From NCBI RefSeq assembly GCF_900090145.1, contig NZ_FMHI01000013.1, positions 62,001-126,000 on the forward strand: 64,000 nt of DNA. The letters run 5' to 3'. Position numbers and translations under genes: made by a program. Position 1 is the first letter of the stretch. Each line of letters begins with the position of its first letter. The notes below the pieces were generated by a model. The model saw nothing but the letters and a program-made list of their open reading frames with translations, was not told the origin of the DNA and made no database searches. The DNA comes from Streptomyces sp. WMMB 322 (GTDB lineage: Bacteria; Actinomycetota; Actinomycetes; Streptomycetales; Streptomycetaceae). Of the stretch, positions 31,581 through 39,050 are shown piece after piece.

Positions 31581-32624
31581 TCAGCGGACCTCAGCCTCAA
31601 CGGCTCCGTCCCCGTCCCCGTCCCCGTCCTCGTCCAGCGGGGCGTCGGTCGCGGTGCGGTGCGGCACCGGCTGGGGTGCGGTGGTGCCGAGGCGGCCGTT
31701 CTGGAAGTCCTCGACCGCCTGGAGGATCTCCGCCTTGGTGTTCATCACGAACGGCCCGTAGCGGGCGATCGGCTCGCGGATCGGCAGCCCGCCCAGGAGC
31801 AGCACCTCCCAGCCCGTACGGCTGCCGTTGTAGTCCTGGCCCTCGGAGGCCCGCAGAGTGAGCGCCTCGCCGGGGCCGAGCACGGCAAGCTGACCCTCTT
31901 CCAGCGGCCGCCGCTCCGTTCCGACGGTGCCACGGCCGGCCAGCACGTAGACCAGGGCGTTGAACTCCTGCGGCCAGGGCACGCCCAGCTTCGCTCCCGG
32001 GCTGACCGTGGCGTGGACGTACGTGATGGGGGTCCTGGTCATGCCGGGGCCGCGGTGTCCGGCGAGGTCGCCCGCGATGACACGCAGCAGGCTCCCGCCG
32101 TCGTCGCTGGAGAGCAGGACGGTCTGCCCGGCGGTGATGTCCTGGTACTGGGCGGGCGTCCACTTCAGCGACCTGGGCAGATTGACCCACAGCTGGATTC
32201 CGTGGAACAGGCCGCCCTTCGCGACGAAGTCCTGCGGGGGCAGCTCCGAGTGCAGCACGCCCGCCCCCGCGGTCATCCACTGGGTGGCGCCCTCGGTGAT
32301 CAGGCCCCCGCCGCCGGTGGAGTCGGTGTGCTCGAAGGCGCCGTCGAGCATGTAGGTGACCGTCTCGAAGCCGCGGTGCGGGTGCCAGGGTGCGCCCTTG
32401 GCCTCGCCGGGTCCGTACTCGACCGCGCCGAGGTGGTCCAGAAGCAGGAAGGGGTCGGCCACCGCGAGATCCATTCCGGGGAACGGCCTGCGTACCTCGA
32501 AACCCTCCCCTTCCATCTGGCGGCGGGCGGTCACGGTCTTGGTGACCTCTCGCCACCGGAGGCCCGCACCTGCGGGGGAGGGGACGCGCGGCAGCGTGAG
32601 GGTGTCCGCGGTGACGGCCGGCAT
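31581..32624 (-). CDS. Pirin-family bicupin protein
   Basis: 347 residues. The N-terminal cupin carries the metal-binding set of pirins: PWHPHRGFETVTYML (His, His), GAGVLHSELP (His) and the Glu nearby. The C-terminal cupin_5/pirin_C part follows (PWPQEFNALVYVLAGRG, GPFVMNTKAEILQAVEDFQ). Some pirins act as quercetin 2,3-dioxygenases and others as redox co-regulators. The last ~15 residues are an Asp/Gly repeat (DEDGDGDGDG) encoded by a short tandem repeat. The ATG at 32624 has GGAGGTCACC directly upstream. Confidence 0.88.
   Translation of the reverse strand: MPAVTADTLTLPRVPSPAGAGLRWREVTKTVTARRQMEGEGFEVRRPFPGMDLAVADPFLLLDHLGAVEYGPGEAKGAPWHPHRGFETVTYMLDGAFEHTDSTGGGGLITEGATQWMTAGAGVLHSELPPQDFVAKGGLFHGIQLWVNLPRSLKWTPAQYQDITAGQTVLLSSDDGGSLLRVIAGDLAGHRGPGMTRTPITYVHATVSPGAKLGVPWPQEFNALVYVLAGRGTVGTERRPLEEGQLAVLGPGEALTLRASEGQDYNGSRTGWEVLLLGGLPIREPIARYGPFVMNTKAEILQAVEDFQNGRLGTTAPQPVPHRTATDAPLDEDGDGDGDGAVEAEVR
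31603..31634. repeat. 6-bp tandem repeat (TCCCCG) at the pirin gene end
   Basis: Repeated GTCCCC units, minus strand GAYGGG, encode the Asp-Gly tail of the pirin-like protein. The 6-bp unit keeps the frame if copies change. Confidence 0.75.
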
Positions 32625-32819
32625 GGTGACCTCCTGAGTGAGGGGAAGCAGTGCACCCCGGTCAATGAAGTTCAGTTTTCAATTATTCCTGGTTCCTGGC
32701 CGCCTCCTGCCGCCTCTTTCCGGCCTGGCGCGAACGCTCTGCATCGGGCGCGCACCCGCCCGCGGTGAAGCTGCCCGCCGGCCCGCCGCAGGGCACGGCG
32801 GGGAATCCGACCGCCGTCT

Positions 32820-34016
32820 TCAGGAACTGCGGTCCGCGAAAGGGCCGTTGGCGCTGAACGCAAGTCCGGCGAAGCGCTCGCCGATGCGGCGGTGCGTCGC
32901 GGCGTCCGGGTGCAGTCCGTCGGGCAGCGGCAGCTCGGCGAAGTCCGCCTCACCGTAGAGGTCCGGGCCGTCGAGGTGGTGCAGGTTCTCGTCCTGCGCC
33001 GCCCGCTGCTCCACGATCCGTGCCAGCTCCTCCCGCACGACCTTGAGGGTGAGCTTCCCGCTCGCCGCTTCCGCCGGGTCGCCGGTGGCCCGGAAACGCA
33101 ACTGCCCGGTGGCGAACGAGGCCGGGTCCGGGGCGCTGGGGCCGGGGACGTCCTCGTGAATGGGGCAGTGGATCGGGGAGACCACCAGCAGCGGCGTGGT
33201 GGGGTGGCCCTCGCGGACCGTGTCGAGGAACCCGTGGACCGAGGAGGTGAGGGCGCGCAGCCGCATCAGGTCGGCGTTGACCAGGTTGATGCCGATCTTG
33301 ACGCTGATCAGGTCGGCCGGGGTGTCGCGCAGCGCGCGGGCGGTGAACGGGTCCAGCAGGGCGCTTCCGCCCAGACCGAGGTTGACCAGTTCCACTCCGC
33401 CGAGGGCGGCCGCGAGCGCGGGCCAGGTGGCCGTGGGGTTCGCGGCGTTGGAGCCCTGGCTGATCGAACTGCCGTGGTGCAGCCACACTCTGCGGCCTGT
33501 GCCGGGCACCGGCTCGACAGGGGCGTCGGTGCGCAGAGCGAGGAGTTCGGCGGACTCGTTGTGCGGCAGCCAGATCTCGACGTCCTTCTCGGCGCCGGGC
33601 AGGCCGCTCCAGCGGGCGGTGCCGGGCGTGCCCGGCCGCGTCTCGGCGGTTCCGGCGGTCATGTCGATCGTCATGGTGTTGCCGCCGGCCACGCTGGCCT
33701 GGCCCGCGAGGCGGCCGTCGACGACCAGGTCGTAGACGCCGTCGGGGCGGGGCGGGGCGCCCGCGTAGACGCGCTTGGTGGGCAGCGCGTCCAGCTCGAC
33801 GGTGGTGGCGCGGGTGCGGAAGACCAGCCGCACGCCCGAGGGCTGAGCCTCGGCCATGGCGAGCTGTCCGTCGGTGCTCTGGGCGCGGGCACGCGCGGGC
33901 AGCCTGTGCGGCAGGACGCCGTGCGCGGTCTGCTCCAGTTCGAGCGCGCCGCGCACCAGGTCCGCGGTTATCGGCGTCGTGACGGTTGCGGTGGTCGGGT
34001 TGTGTTCGCAGTTCAT
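32820..34016 (-). CDS. SGNH/GDSL-type hydrolase with N-terminal jelly-roll domain
   Basis: 398 residues. The C-terminal half is an SGNH esterase: nucleophile block WLHHGSSISQGSNA (Ser), oxyanion Gly in LGLGGSALLDP, Asn in KIGINLVNAD, and the Asp/His pair in LPDGLHPD. The N-terminal ~170 residues look like the beta-rich domain found in two-domain carbohydrate esterases (RLVFRTRATTVELDAL, VYDLVVDGRLAG). No signal peptide is seen, so it is probably cytoplasmic. The ATG at 34016 has a weak ribosome site (GAGG). A TetR gene 119 bp upstream on the same strand probably controls it. Confidence 0.82.
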   Translation of the reverse strand: MNCEHNPTTATVTTPITADLVRGALELEQTAHGVLPHRLPARARAQSTDGQLAMAEAQPSGVRLVFRTRATTVELDALPTKRVYAGAPPRPDGVYDLVVDGRLAGQASVAGGNTMTIDMTAGTAETRPGTPGTARWSGLPGAEKDVEIWLPHNESAELLALRTDAPVEPVPGTGRRVWLHHGSSISQGSNAANPTATWPALAAALGGVELVNLGLGGSALLDPFTARALRDTPADLISVKIGINLVNADLMRLRALTSSVHGFLDTVREGHPTTPLLVVSPIHCPIHEDVPGPSAPDPASFATGQLRFRATGDPAEAASGKLTLKVVREELARIVEQRAAQDENLHHLDGPDLYGEADFAELPLPDGLHPDAATHRRIGERFAGLAFSANGPFADRSS

Positions 34017-34135
34017 CGCCTCGGCCTGTTGCTGGGAAGTCTGGATGGGACTGGGGGACCGGACCGGGCGGGGGTCCGGCGTGGGACGGGCCGCCTCGCG
34101 CATACAGATCACGGCGTGCGCTGCGGCGCGGGGCT

Positions 34136-34705
34136 TCAGGGCGAGGCCGCGCCCCGCAGCAGTGCATCGAGTCGGTCCAGGAGCCACGACCAGGTCTCCT
34201 GTGTGCCGACGGGGGTGTGGCTGAAGCCTCCGGCCGACTCCAGGCTGATGTAGCCGTGGAAGATGCTGCCCAGCAGCCGCACGGCGTGCGTCTGGTCCGG
34301 CTCGCTCAGGTCGTAGCCGCGCAGGATCGCCCGCGTCATCTGTGCGTGCTTGACCCCCGCGCTCGCCGCCGCCGTCTCCGGGTCGAGCCGCAGCTGTGCG
34401 GCGGCATAGCGGCCGGGATGCTCCCGGGCGTAGTCGCGGTAGGCGTCCGCGAAGGCGGCCAGGGCGTCCTTGCCGGCCCGGCCTGCCAGGGCTGCGGCCG
34501 CACGGTCGGCGAGTTCCTCCAGTGCGAGCAGGGCGATCCTGGTTCTCAGGTCCTCGGAGCTCTTCACGTGCGAGTACAGGCTCGCCGCCTTGACGTCGAA
34601 CCGCCTGGCGAGTGCGGAGACGGTCACGTGGTCGAAGCCGGCCTCGTCCGCCATCTCCGCTCCCGCCCGGACCAGCCGTTCCGCGTTCAGTCCCGCGCGT
34701 GCCAT
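34136..34705 (-). CDS. TetR-family regulator with WHG-type C-terminal domain
   Basis: 189 residues. N-terminal helix-turn-helix: RLVRAGAEMADEAGFDHVTV then RRFDVKAASLYSHVKSSEDL. The C-terminal domain (FADAYRDYAREHPGRYAA, LLGSIFHGYISLES) fits the TetR_C_33/WHG group. The ATG ending at 34705 follows GGAGAG; a longer upstream frame has none. It lies upstream of the SGNH hydrolase and next to a dyad at 34739-34760, so it likely represses itself and the hydrolase. Ligand unknown. Confidence 0.88.
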   Translation of the reverse strand: MARAGLNAERLVRAGAEMADEAGFDHVTVSALARRFDVKAASLYSHVKSSEDLRTRIALLALEELADRAAAALAGRAGKDALAAFADAYRDYAREHPGRYAAAQLRLDPETAAASAGVKHAQMTRAILRGYDLSEPDQTHAVRLLGSIFHGYISLESAGGFSHTPVGTQETWSWLLDRLDALLRGAASP

Positions 34706-34738
34706 GTTCTCTCCGCCCAATGTGCCTGAAGTGCCTAG

Positions 34739-34760
34739 GCTAAAACCTACACCATTTAGC
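34739..34760. promoter_or_regulatory. Candidate TetR operator
   Basis: GCTAAA (34739-34744) and TTTAGC (34755-34760) are perfect 6-bp arms around 10 bases, in the only A/T-rich patch upstream of the TetR gene. A 22-bp dyad 34 bp before the start codon is a typical autoregulatory TetR site. Confidence 0.6.
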
Positions 34761-35124
34761 ATTGAGATCGGTTCGGCGACCACACCACACGCAGCGACCA
34801 CACGCACGAACACACACGCGGCCTCGCGGATACTTCCGTGGCCGCCCCGCCGCCGGTCGGCACGCGGGCGCACAGGCGGCGCCGGCGTGAGCGGACCTGC
34901 GGTGGCGCCAAGAACCCCGACCGTCCGCGGACGAAGTCGAGCCTGCGGGCCGCACGCGACGAACACCGTCACGAGCGCCACGTCCCGTCCCCCCGGTCAC
35001 CGACTCCCGCCCGGCAACCGGCAGTTCACCGGGGGCGCGGGGCCGCGACCCGGGGCAGGACGCACGAGACCCTGCTCCCCGGGGCCTCAGGGCCGGACGC
35101 GCTCGGCACCCACACGACGCGGAA
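34761..35124. other. Intergenic stretch without a recognisable gene
   Basis: About 360 bp between the TetR operator region and the hairpin upstream of the OlsB-like gene. Frames on both strands have no ribosome site or motif. I see nothing further in it. Confidence 0.55.
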
Positions 35125-35178
35125 GGGCCGCCGAGCGGTAACTCGGCGGCCCCGTGCGGAACACGAGCAACCGGTTGC
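35125..35178 (+). promoter_or_regulatory. Hairpin and 12-bp palindrome in the OlsB leader
   Basis: An 11-bp perfect stem (35125-35135 with 35142-35152, loop CGGTAA) is followed by the palindrome GCAACCGGTTGC at 35167-35178. Both lie 78-131 bp before the ATG at 35256. The hairpin could insulate or attenuate the operon, and the palindrome could be an operator. Roles are inferred. Confidence 0.45.
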
Positions 35179-35255
35179 ATACGGAGGAACCCTCGCGGAG
35201 ATCGCTGGCAACGGTCCGCGTGGGTGCCGCAGCAGCCCACCTAGGGAGATCACCC

Positions 35256-36008
35256 ATGTCCACCGCACCCAGCGTAACGACCGGCACCGGGGCGTACACC
35301 ACCTCCATCGCGGGATCGACGGAGGAGATACGCGCTGCCCAGCGACTCCGCCACCGGGTCTTCGCCGTGGAGAACGGCGCACGGCTGCGCTCGCCGCTGC
35401 CCGGGCACGACGTGGACCCGTTCGACGAAGCGGCGGATCACCTCATCGTCACCTCGCAGGACGGCGGTGAAGTCGTCGGCACGTACCGTCTCACGCCGCC
35501 CGGCCGGACCGAACGCCTCTACTCCGAGGCCGAGTTCGACCTGCGCGCCCTTCCCGTCGACGTCACGTCGGCGATGGTGGAGGCCGGCCGGGCCTGCGTG
35601 CACCCCGACCACCGCTCGGGTGCGGTGATCAACGCCATGTGGGGCGGACTCGCCCGCTACATGCTGCTGTCCGGACACCGCTATCTGGCCGGCTGCGGGT
35701 CGGTGCCGCTGGGCGACGGCGGGCAGGCTGCCGCCGACGCCTGGTTGCTGGGTACCACCAGGCACGCCGCCCCGGACGGCTTGCGGGTGCACCCGCACGA
35801 CCCGTGGTCCCCGCGGCAGCAGTTGACGGCCGCGCCGGACCACTCCTCGCTGCCGGCGCTGCTGCGCGGCTATCTGCGGCTCGGCGCGTGGGTGTGCGGA
35901 GCGCCCGCCCACGACAGGGACTTCGGGGTCGCCGACTTCTTCGTCCTGCTCGACATGGAGCGGTTGAACGACCGCTACCGCCGCTACTTCCTGGGCCGGA
36001 GCCGGTGA
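35256..36008 (+). CDS. olsB: GNAT-type N-acyltransferase, OlsB-like (ornithine-lipid synthesis)
   Basis: 250 residues. The sequence fits the OlsB/hemolysin-like acyltransferase branch: AAQRLRHRVFAVENGARL, VGTYRLTPP, LYSEAEFDL, MVEAGRACVHPDHRSGAVI and YLAGCGSVPL. OlsB transfers a 3-hydroxy fatty acid from acyl carrier protein to the alpha-amino group of ornithine, giving lyso-ornithine lipid. The overlapping next gene is an OlsA-type second acyltransferase, which supports the call; S. coelicolor has a similar pair from memory (SCO0921/SCO0920). ATG at 35256 follows AGGGAGA. Confidence 0.8.
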   Translation: MSTAPSVTTGTGAYTTSIAGSTEEIRAAQRLRHRVFAVENGARLRSPLPGHDVDPFDEAADHLIVTSQDGGEVVGTYRLTPPGRTERLYSEAEFDLRALPVDVTSAMVEAGRACVHPDHRSGAVINAMWGGLARYMLLSGHRYLAGCGSVPLGDGGQAAADAWLLGTTRHAAPDGLRVHPHDPWSPRQQLTAAPDHSSLPALLRGYLRLGAWVCGAPAHDRDFGVADFFVLLDMERLNDRYRRYFLGRSR

Positions 36009-36907
36009 ACCCCTGGGCAATCGCCTCCCCCTGCTCGCTGCGGTGCCTCACGCTGCCCACGGGGAACGACCCGGCAGGGGCGCGCTCCGGCACGGTGTCC
36101 GCAGCGTCCGTGCTGCGGCGGTATGCGTCGCTCGCCGCCACTCTCGGCAGCGCGCTGGCAGCCGGGACGCGCATCGCGGAGCCGGCCGTGCTTCAGCGGC
36201 AGGCCCGCTCGGTGCTCGCCGCACTCGGAATCGGCCTGGAGGCGACGGGGCCGCTGCGGGTGCCGGGCACGGCCACCGGCACGTTGATCGTCGCGAATCA
36301 CGTGTCCTGGCTCGACGTCGTCGCAGTGCTGGCGCTCGAGCCCGTGCCGCTGATCGCCAAGCAGGAGGTCGCAGGCTGGCCGGTCGTCGGTCCGCTGGCC
36401 CGCAGGACGGGAAGCCGTTTCATCGACCGTGATGCCCCACGCGAACTGCCCCGTTTCGTGGACGAGTTGACCGCGTACCTGCGTGACGGCGGCTCGGTGG
36501 CGGTCTTTCCCCAGGCGACCACATGGTGCACCGCGCCCGGAGGACCGTTCCGGCGTGCGACGTTCCAGGCGGCAGTGGGGGCGGCCGCGCCGGTGCGGCC
36601 CACCGCCGTCGACTACGCACAGGGCGGCACGCGGAGCGTTGCGGCGGCCTACGTCGGCGGAGACACCCTCGCGTCGTCCCTCCACCGGGTCGCCGCCACC
36701 GGCGCGCTCTCGCTGCGTCTCCGTCCGTGCCGGCCGCTGTGGCCCCACGGCCACGACCGGCGTTCACTCGCCGCGGCGGCGCACGCGGCCGTGTCCGACG
36801 CCGTCGGCGTCCCGGCAGGCGTGCCACGTACCGGGGTGCCCCCGGCGCAGCCGACGGAAGCGCGGCCGGACGCCGCCGCGTCCCCGCATGCACGAGCACC
36901 CGCATGA
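36005..36907 (+). CDS. olsA: PlsC-type O-acyltransferase, OlsA-like
   Basis: 300 residues. The acyltransferase motifs are NHVSWLD (HX4D), the block GSRFIDRDAPRELPRFVD, FPQATTWC (motif III-like) and VRPTAVDY. The HX4D enzymes esterify a hydroxyl with a fatty acid. Coupled to OlsB it should acylate lyso-ornithine lipid to mature ornithine lipid; a lysophosphatidic-acid role is the alternative. The GTG start overlaps the OlsB stop by 4 bases (GTGA). The C-terminal ~40 residues are Pro/Ala-rich. Confidence 0.8.
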   Translation: MNPWAIASPCSLRCLTLPTGNDPAGARSGTVSAASVLRRYASLAATLGSALAAGTRIAEPAVLQRQARSVLAALGIGLEATGPLRVPGTATGTLIVANHVSWLDVVAVLALEPVPLIAKQEVAGWPVVGPLARRTGSRFIDRDAPRELPRFVDELTAYLRDGGSVAVFPQATTWCTAPGGPFRRATFQAAVGAAAPVRPTAVDYAQGGTRSVAAAYVGGDTLASSLHRVAATGALSLRLRPCRPLWPHGHDRRSLAAAAHAAVSDAVGVPAGVPRTGVPPAQPTEARPDAAASPHARAPA

Positions 36908-36977
36908 GCCCACGCCCCGTGCCGGGCACCGGACCCGGGGGCCGGGGGACTCGGAGGGGCCAGGTCCTGGTGGCCGC

Positions 36978-37092
36978 AGCCCGCCACCTCGCCCAGCACG
37001 GCGGCGAGTTCAGGGGGACGGGAGAACATCGGCCGGTGGCCGGTGGGCAGATGGTGCATGCCCGTCTCCGCCGTCACCTCGATGACCGGATT
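36978..37092 (-). pseudogene. Remnant of an alpha/beta-hydrolase 3-prime end
   Basis: In one minus-strand frame the translation reads VIEVTAETGMHHLPTGHRPM then FSRPPELAAVLGEVAG. This matches the C-terminal signature of alpha/beta hydrolases, where the catalytic His sits in TGHxPM and is followed by SRPxELAxxL. Nothing upstream continues the fold, and the frame runs on without a proper end. It is probably a decayed fragment left between the OlsA-like and TetR genes. Confidence 0.6.
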
Positions 37093-37149
37093 CCCGAGCG
37101 GCGGACCGACGGCACGGCCGGAGGGCCGCTGCACGTACGGCCGACCGGG

Positions 37150-37190
37150 TTGACACCATCGGGGCCCCGCAGAAGAATGACACGTCATTC
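37150..37190 (+). promoter_or_regulatory. TetR promoter with overlapping operator (site 1)
   Basis: TTGACA (37150-37155), 17 bp, then AAGAAT (37173-37178) form a good promoter for the TetR gene at 37217. GAATGAC-AC-GTCATTC (37175-37190) overlaps the -10, which would allow repression. The same dyad recurs at 37889-37906. Confidence 0.7.
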
Positions 37191-37216
37191 CGGTCGGATC
37201 AGGGGCGAGGGACCAG

Positions 37217-37828
37217 GTGGGCGCTGTGGCTCAGGGAGTGGTCGACAAGCGGGAGGTCATCCTCCGTGCCGCAGGCAAGGTGATCGCGGAGCGTGGGTAC
37301 CACGCGACCGGGATCGCCGACATCGCCCGCGAACTGGGTGCCGGACACGGCACGTTCTACCGCTACTTCAAGAACAAGGAGGACATCGCCCGCAGTCTCG
37401 TCCTCCGGGCGCTCGGGCAGATGCAGGAGGCGATCGCGGACGAGGAGCCGCAAGCCGCCCGCACGCTGGCGGAGTACCGGGAACAGGTGCGGCGCATCGG
37501 TGACAAGCTCTTCGACCTTGTCGCGGCAGAACCCGATCTGGCCAGGGTGCTGTTCTACGACGCCGCGGCCATAGCCCGTACCGATCCGGGACTCCTCGGT
37601 GCTGCCGTGGAGAACGCCGGTGCGTACACGGCGGCGTTCATCCGCAACGGGCAGACGAGAGGCTTTGTGCGCCGGGAACTGGACCCGCAGGTGGTCGGTC
37701 TGGCCGTGAACGGCATGATCCTGGCCGGCTGTGTCCAGCTGCTGCATGTCCGCAACGCCGAGGAGATGCGCACCTCCTGGATCCGGACGGTTGAGGCGCT
37801 CATGTTCGACGGGCTCGGAGGCAACTGA
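37217..37828 (+). CDS. TetR-family transcriptional repressor
   Basis: 203 residues. Helix-turn-helix: ILRAAGKVIAERGYHATGI then DIARELGAGHGTFYRYFKNK. The C-terminal ligand domain (VRRIGDKLFDLVAAEPDLARV, DPQVVGLAVNGMILAGCVQL) is typical of regulators of lipid or xenobiotic genes. The GTG at 37217 follows GAGGGA; a GTG at 37226 is an alternative. Two nearly identical dyads flank the gene, one over its own promoter and one before the membrane protein gene, so it very probably regulates both. A strong terminator follows. Confidence 0.9.
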   Translation: MGAVAQGVVDKREVILRAAGKVIAERGYHATGIADIARELGAGHGTFYRYFKNKEDIARSLVLRALGQMQEAIADEEPQAARTLAEYREQVRRIGDKLFDLVAAEPDLARVLFYDAAAIARTDPGLLGAAVENAGAYTAAFIRNGQTRGFVRRELDPQVVGLAVNGMILAGCVQLLHVRNAEEMRTSWIRTVEALMFDGLGGN

Positions 37829-37843
37829 GGCCGGCAGCCCGCC

Positions 37844-37877
37844 GGGCCGGGGTGAAACAGCCCCGGCCCGTTTCTTT
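37844..37877 (+). terminator. Rho-independent-type terminator after the TetR gene
   Basis: GGGCCGGGG (37844-37852) pairs perfectly with CCCCGGCCC (37861-37869) around an 8-base loop, followed by G and TTTCTTT (37871-37877). The T-rich end is unusual for this GC-rich sequence and marks a classical intrinsic terminator. Confidence 0.85.
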
Positions 37878-37888
37878 GCCCAACGAAC

Positions 37889-37906
37889 GGAATGACGTGT
37901 CATTCC
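37889..37906. promoter_or_regulatory. TetR operator (site 2)
   Basis: GGAATGAC-GT-GTCATTCC has perfect 8-bp arms. It matches site 1 at 17 of 18 positions when read on the other strand. It lies 18 bp before the ATG of the membrane-protein gene at 37924. Confidence 0.75.
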
Positions 37907-37923
37907 GAAAGGGGATTCAGCAC

Positions 37924-38874
37924 ATGGTGCAAGTCGATGTCTTCTGGGCCTACGGGATCGGAGCGGGCTTCGGGACCGCCGCGGCCTTTCACCTCCGCAA
38001 CTCCGGCGCCACCGGGCCGGCCGGACGGAGCGGTCCGCAGCGGCCGAGCCCCTGGCTGCTCGCCACCGCCCTCTACTGCGGCATGCTGTTCGCACCGAGC
38101 GGGATATGGCTGCTGTGGAGTTTCCCGGACTGGGAGACGATGCAAGTCGCTGACGGGCACGGGGCGTTGCCCGGCTGGCTGGTGGCACTGTTCGCGCTGA
38201 CGAACGTCAGTCAGGGGCTGCTGGGGTACGAAGTGGCCCGCCGCCTCATCGTCCGCGGGCGGGTGTACGCGGCGTTCCTGCAGACCGGTGCCGGCTACCT
38301 CGGGATGTTCCTCATCCTCGTCCACGGCTGGGACGGGCGGGGCTACCAGCGCTTCTTCTCGCCGGGACGGGAGGAATTCGCCGAGTGGCCCGAGAGTCAC
38401 GGCCCCGGAGAGCTGCTCTCGCGCGCCGGTGACTGGGCGGGGTCGCCCGTCGGCCTGACGCTGGCCGGCATGGGTGTGGTTCTGCTGCCGGTGCTGTTCT
38501 GGCTGCTGGTCACGGCGATCCGCAGCGGGCAGCGGGAGGCGGGTGCCCCGGTCAACAGCGCGTCCCGCATCGTCGGTACGTTCCTGCTCGCCGTCTTCGG
38601 GCTCGCCCTGGGCTCCGCCGTCCTGACGAGCGTGCTCGTCCACCAGCTCGGCTGGTGGGCCGGAACGCCGGTCGCGGCACTCGTCGTGTGGGGCCTGGTC
38701 CTGCGGCGTGAGACGGGTGCGGCCCACCGGGTCTTCGGTCTGCTGGGTCTGCCGGACGCCCCGAAGTCCCGCGGGCCCGAGAACCGGGAGCACCCGGGAG
38801 GCCGCGCCCGCCCCGCCGCGGAAGCACCCGCCGCAGCACCGCGGGACGCGTCCGACGGAGCGGTGACCGCCTGA
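37924..38874 (+). CDS. Integral membrane protein of unknown function, TetR-controlled
   Basis: 316 residues. Seven or eight hydrophobic segments are visible, including FWAYGIGAGFGTAAAFHL, PWLLATALYCGMLFAPSGIW, WLVALFALTNVSQGLLGY, LTLAGMGVVLLPVLFWLLV and FLLAVFGLALGSAVLTSVL. The C-terminal ~45 residues are Pro/Ala-rich and soluble. I know no catalytic motif in it. The operator at 37889-37906 and own upstream terminator indicate a single-gene transcript repressed by the TetR protein. The ATG at 37924 follows AGGGG. The protein may respond to the same lipophilic ligand as the repressor. Confidence 0.75.
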   Translation: MVQVDVFWAYGIGAGFGTAAAFHLRNSGATGPAGRSGPQRPSPWLLATALYCGMLFAPSGIWLLWSFPDWETMQVADGHGALPGWLVALFALTNVSQGLLGYEVARRLIVRGRVYAAFLQTGAGYLGMFLILVHGWDGRGYQRFFSPGREEFAEWPESHGPGELLSRAGDWAGSPVGLTLAGMGVVLLPVLFWLLVTAIRSGQREAGAPVNSASRIVGTFLLAVFGLALGSAVLTSVLVHQLGWWAGTPVAALVVWGLVLRRETGAAHRVFGLLGLPDAPKSRGPENREHPGGRARPAAEAPAAAPRDASDGAVTA

Positions 38875-38885
38875 CACCGTGAGCA

Positions 38886-38925
38886 GCGCCTGCGGGGTCT
38901 CCGGATCCGGAGACCCCGCAGGCGC
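38886..38925. terminator. Perfect 40-bp palindrome between convergent genes
   Basis: Bases 38886-38905 are the exact reverse complement of 38906-38925 (centre GGATCC). As RNA it gives an 18-bp GC-rich hairpin on either strand. It begins 11 bp after the membrane-protein stop and lies before the end of the convergent molybdenum hydroxylase operon, so a bidirectional terminator is likely. Confidence 0.8.
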
Positions 38926-39050
38926 CGGCCCGGCCCGTGTCCGGTCCCCCGGCCCGCCGGGTGCCGCAACTGCCGGTGCCTGCCGGGCGGTTCCGCGGCC
39001 CGGCCGGCACCATCACCTTCCCGCTGCCCCGCATCCGGAGCGGTCGCCGC

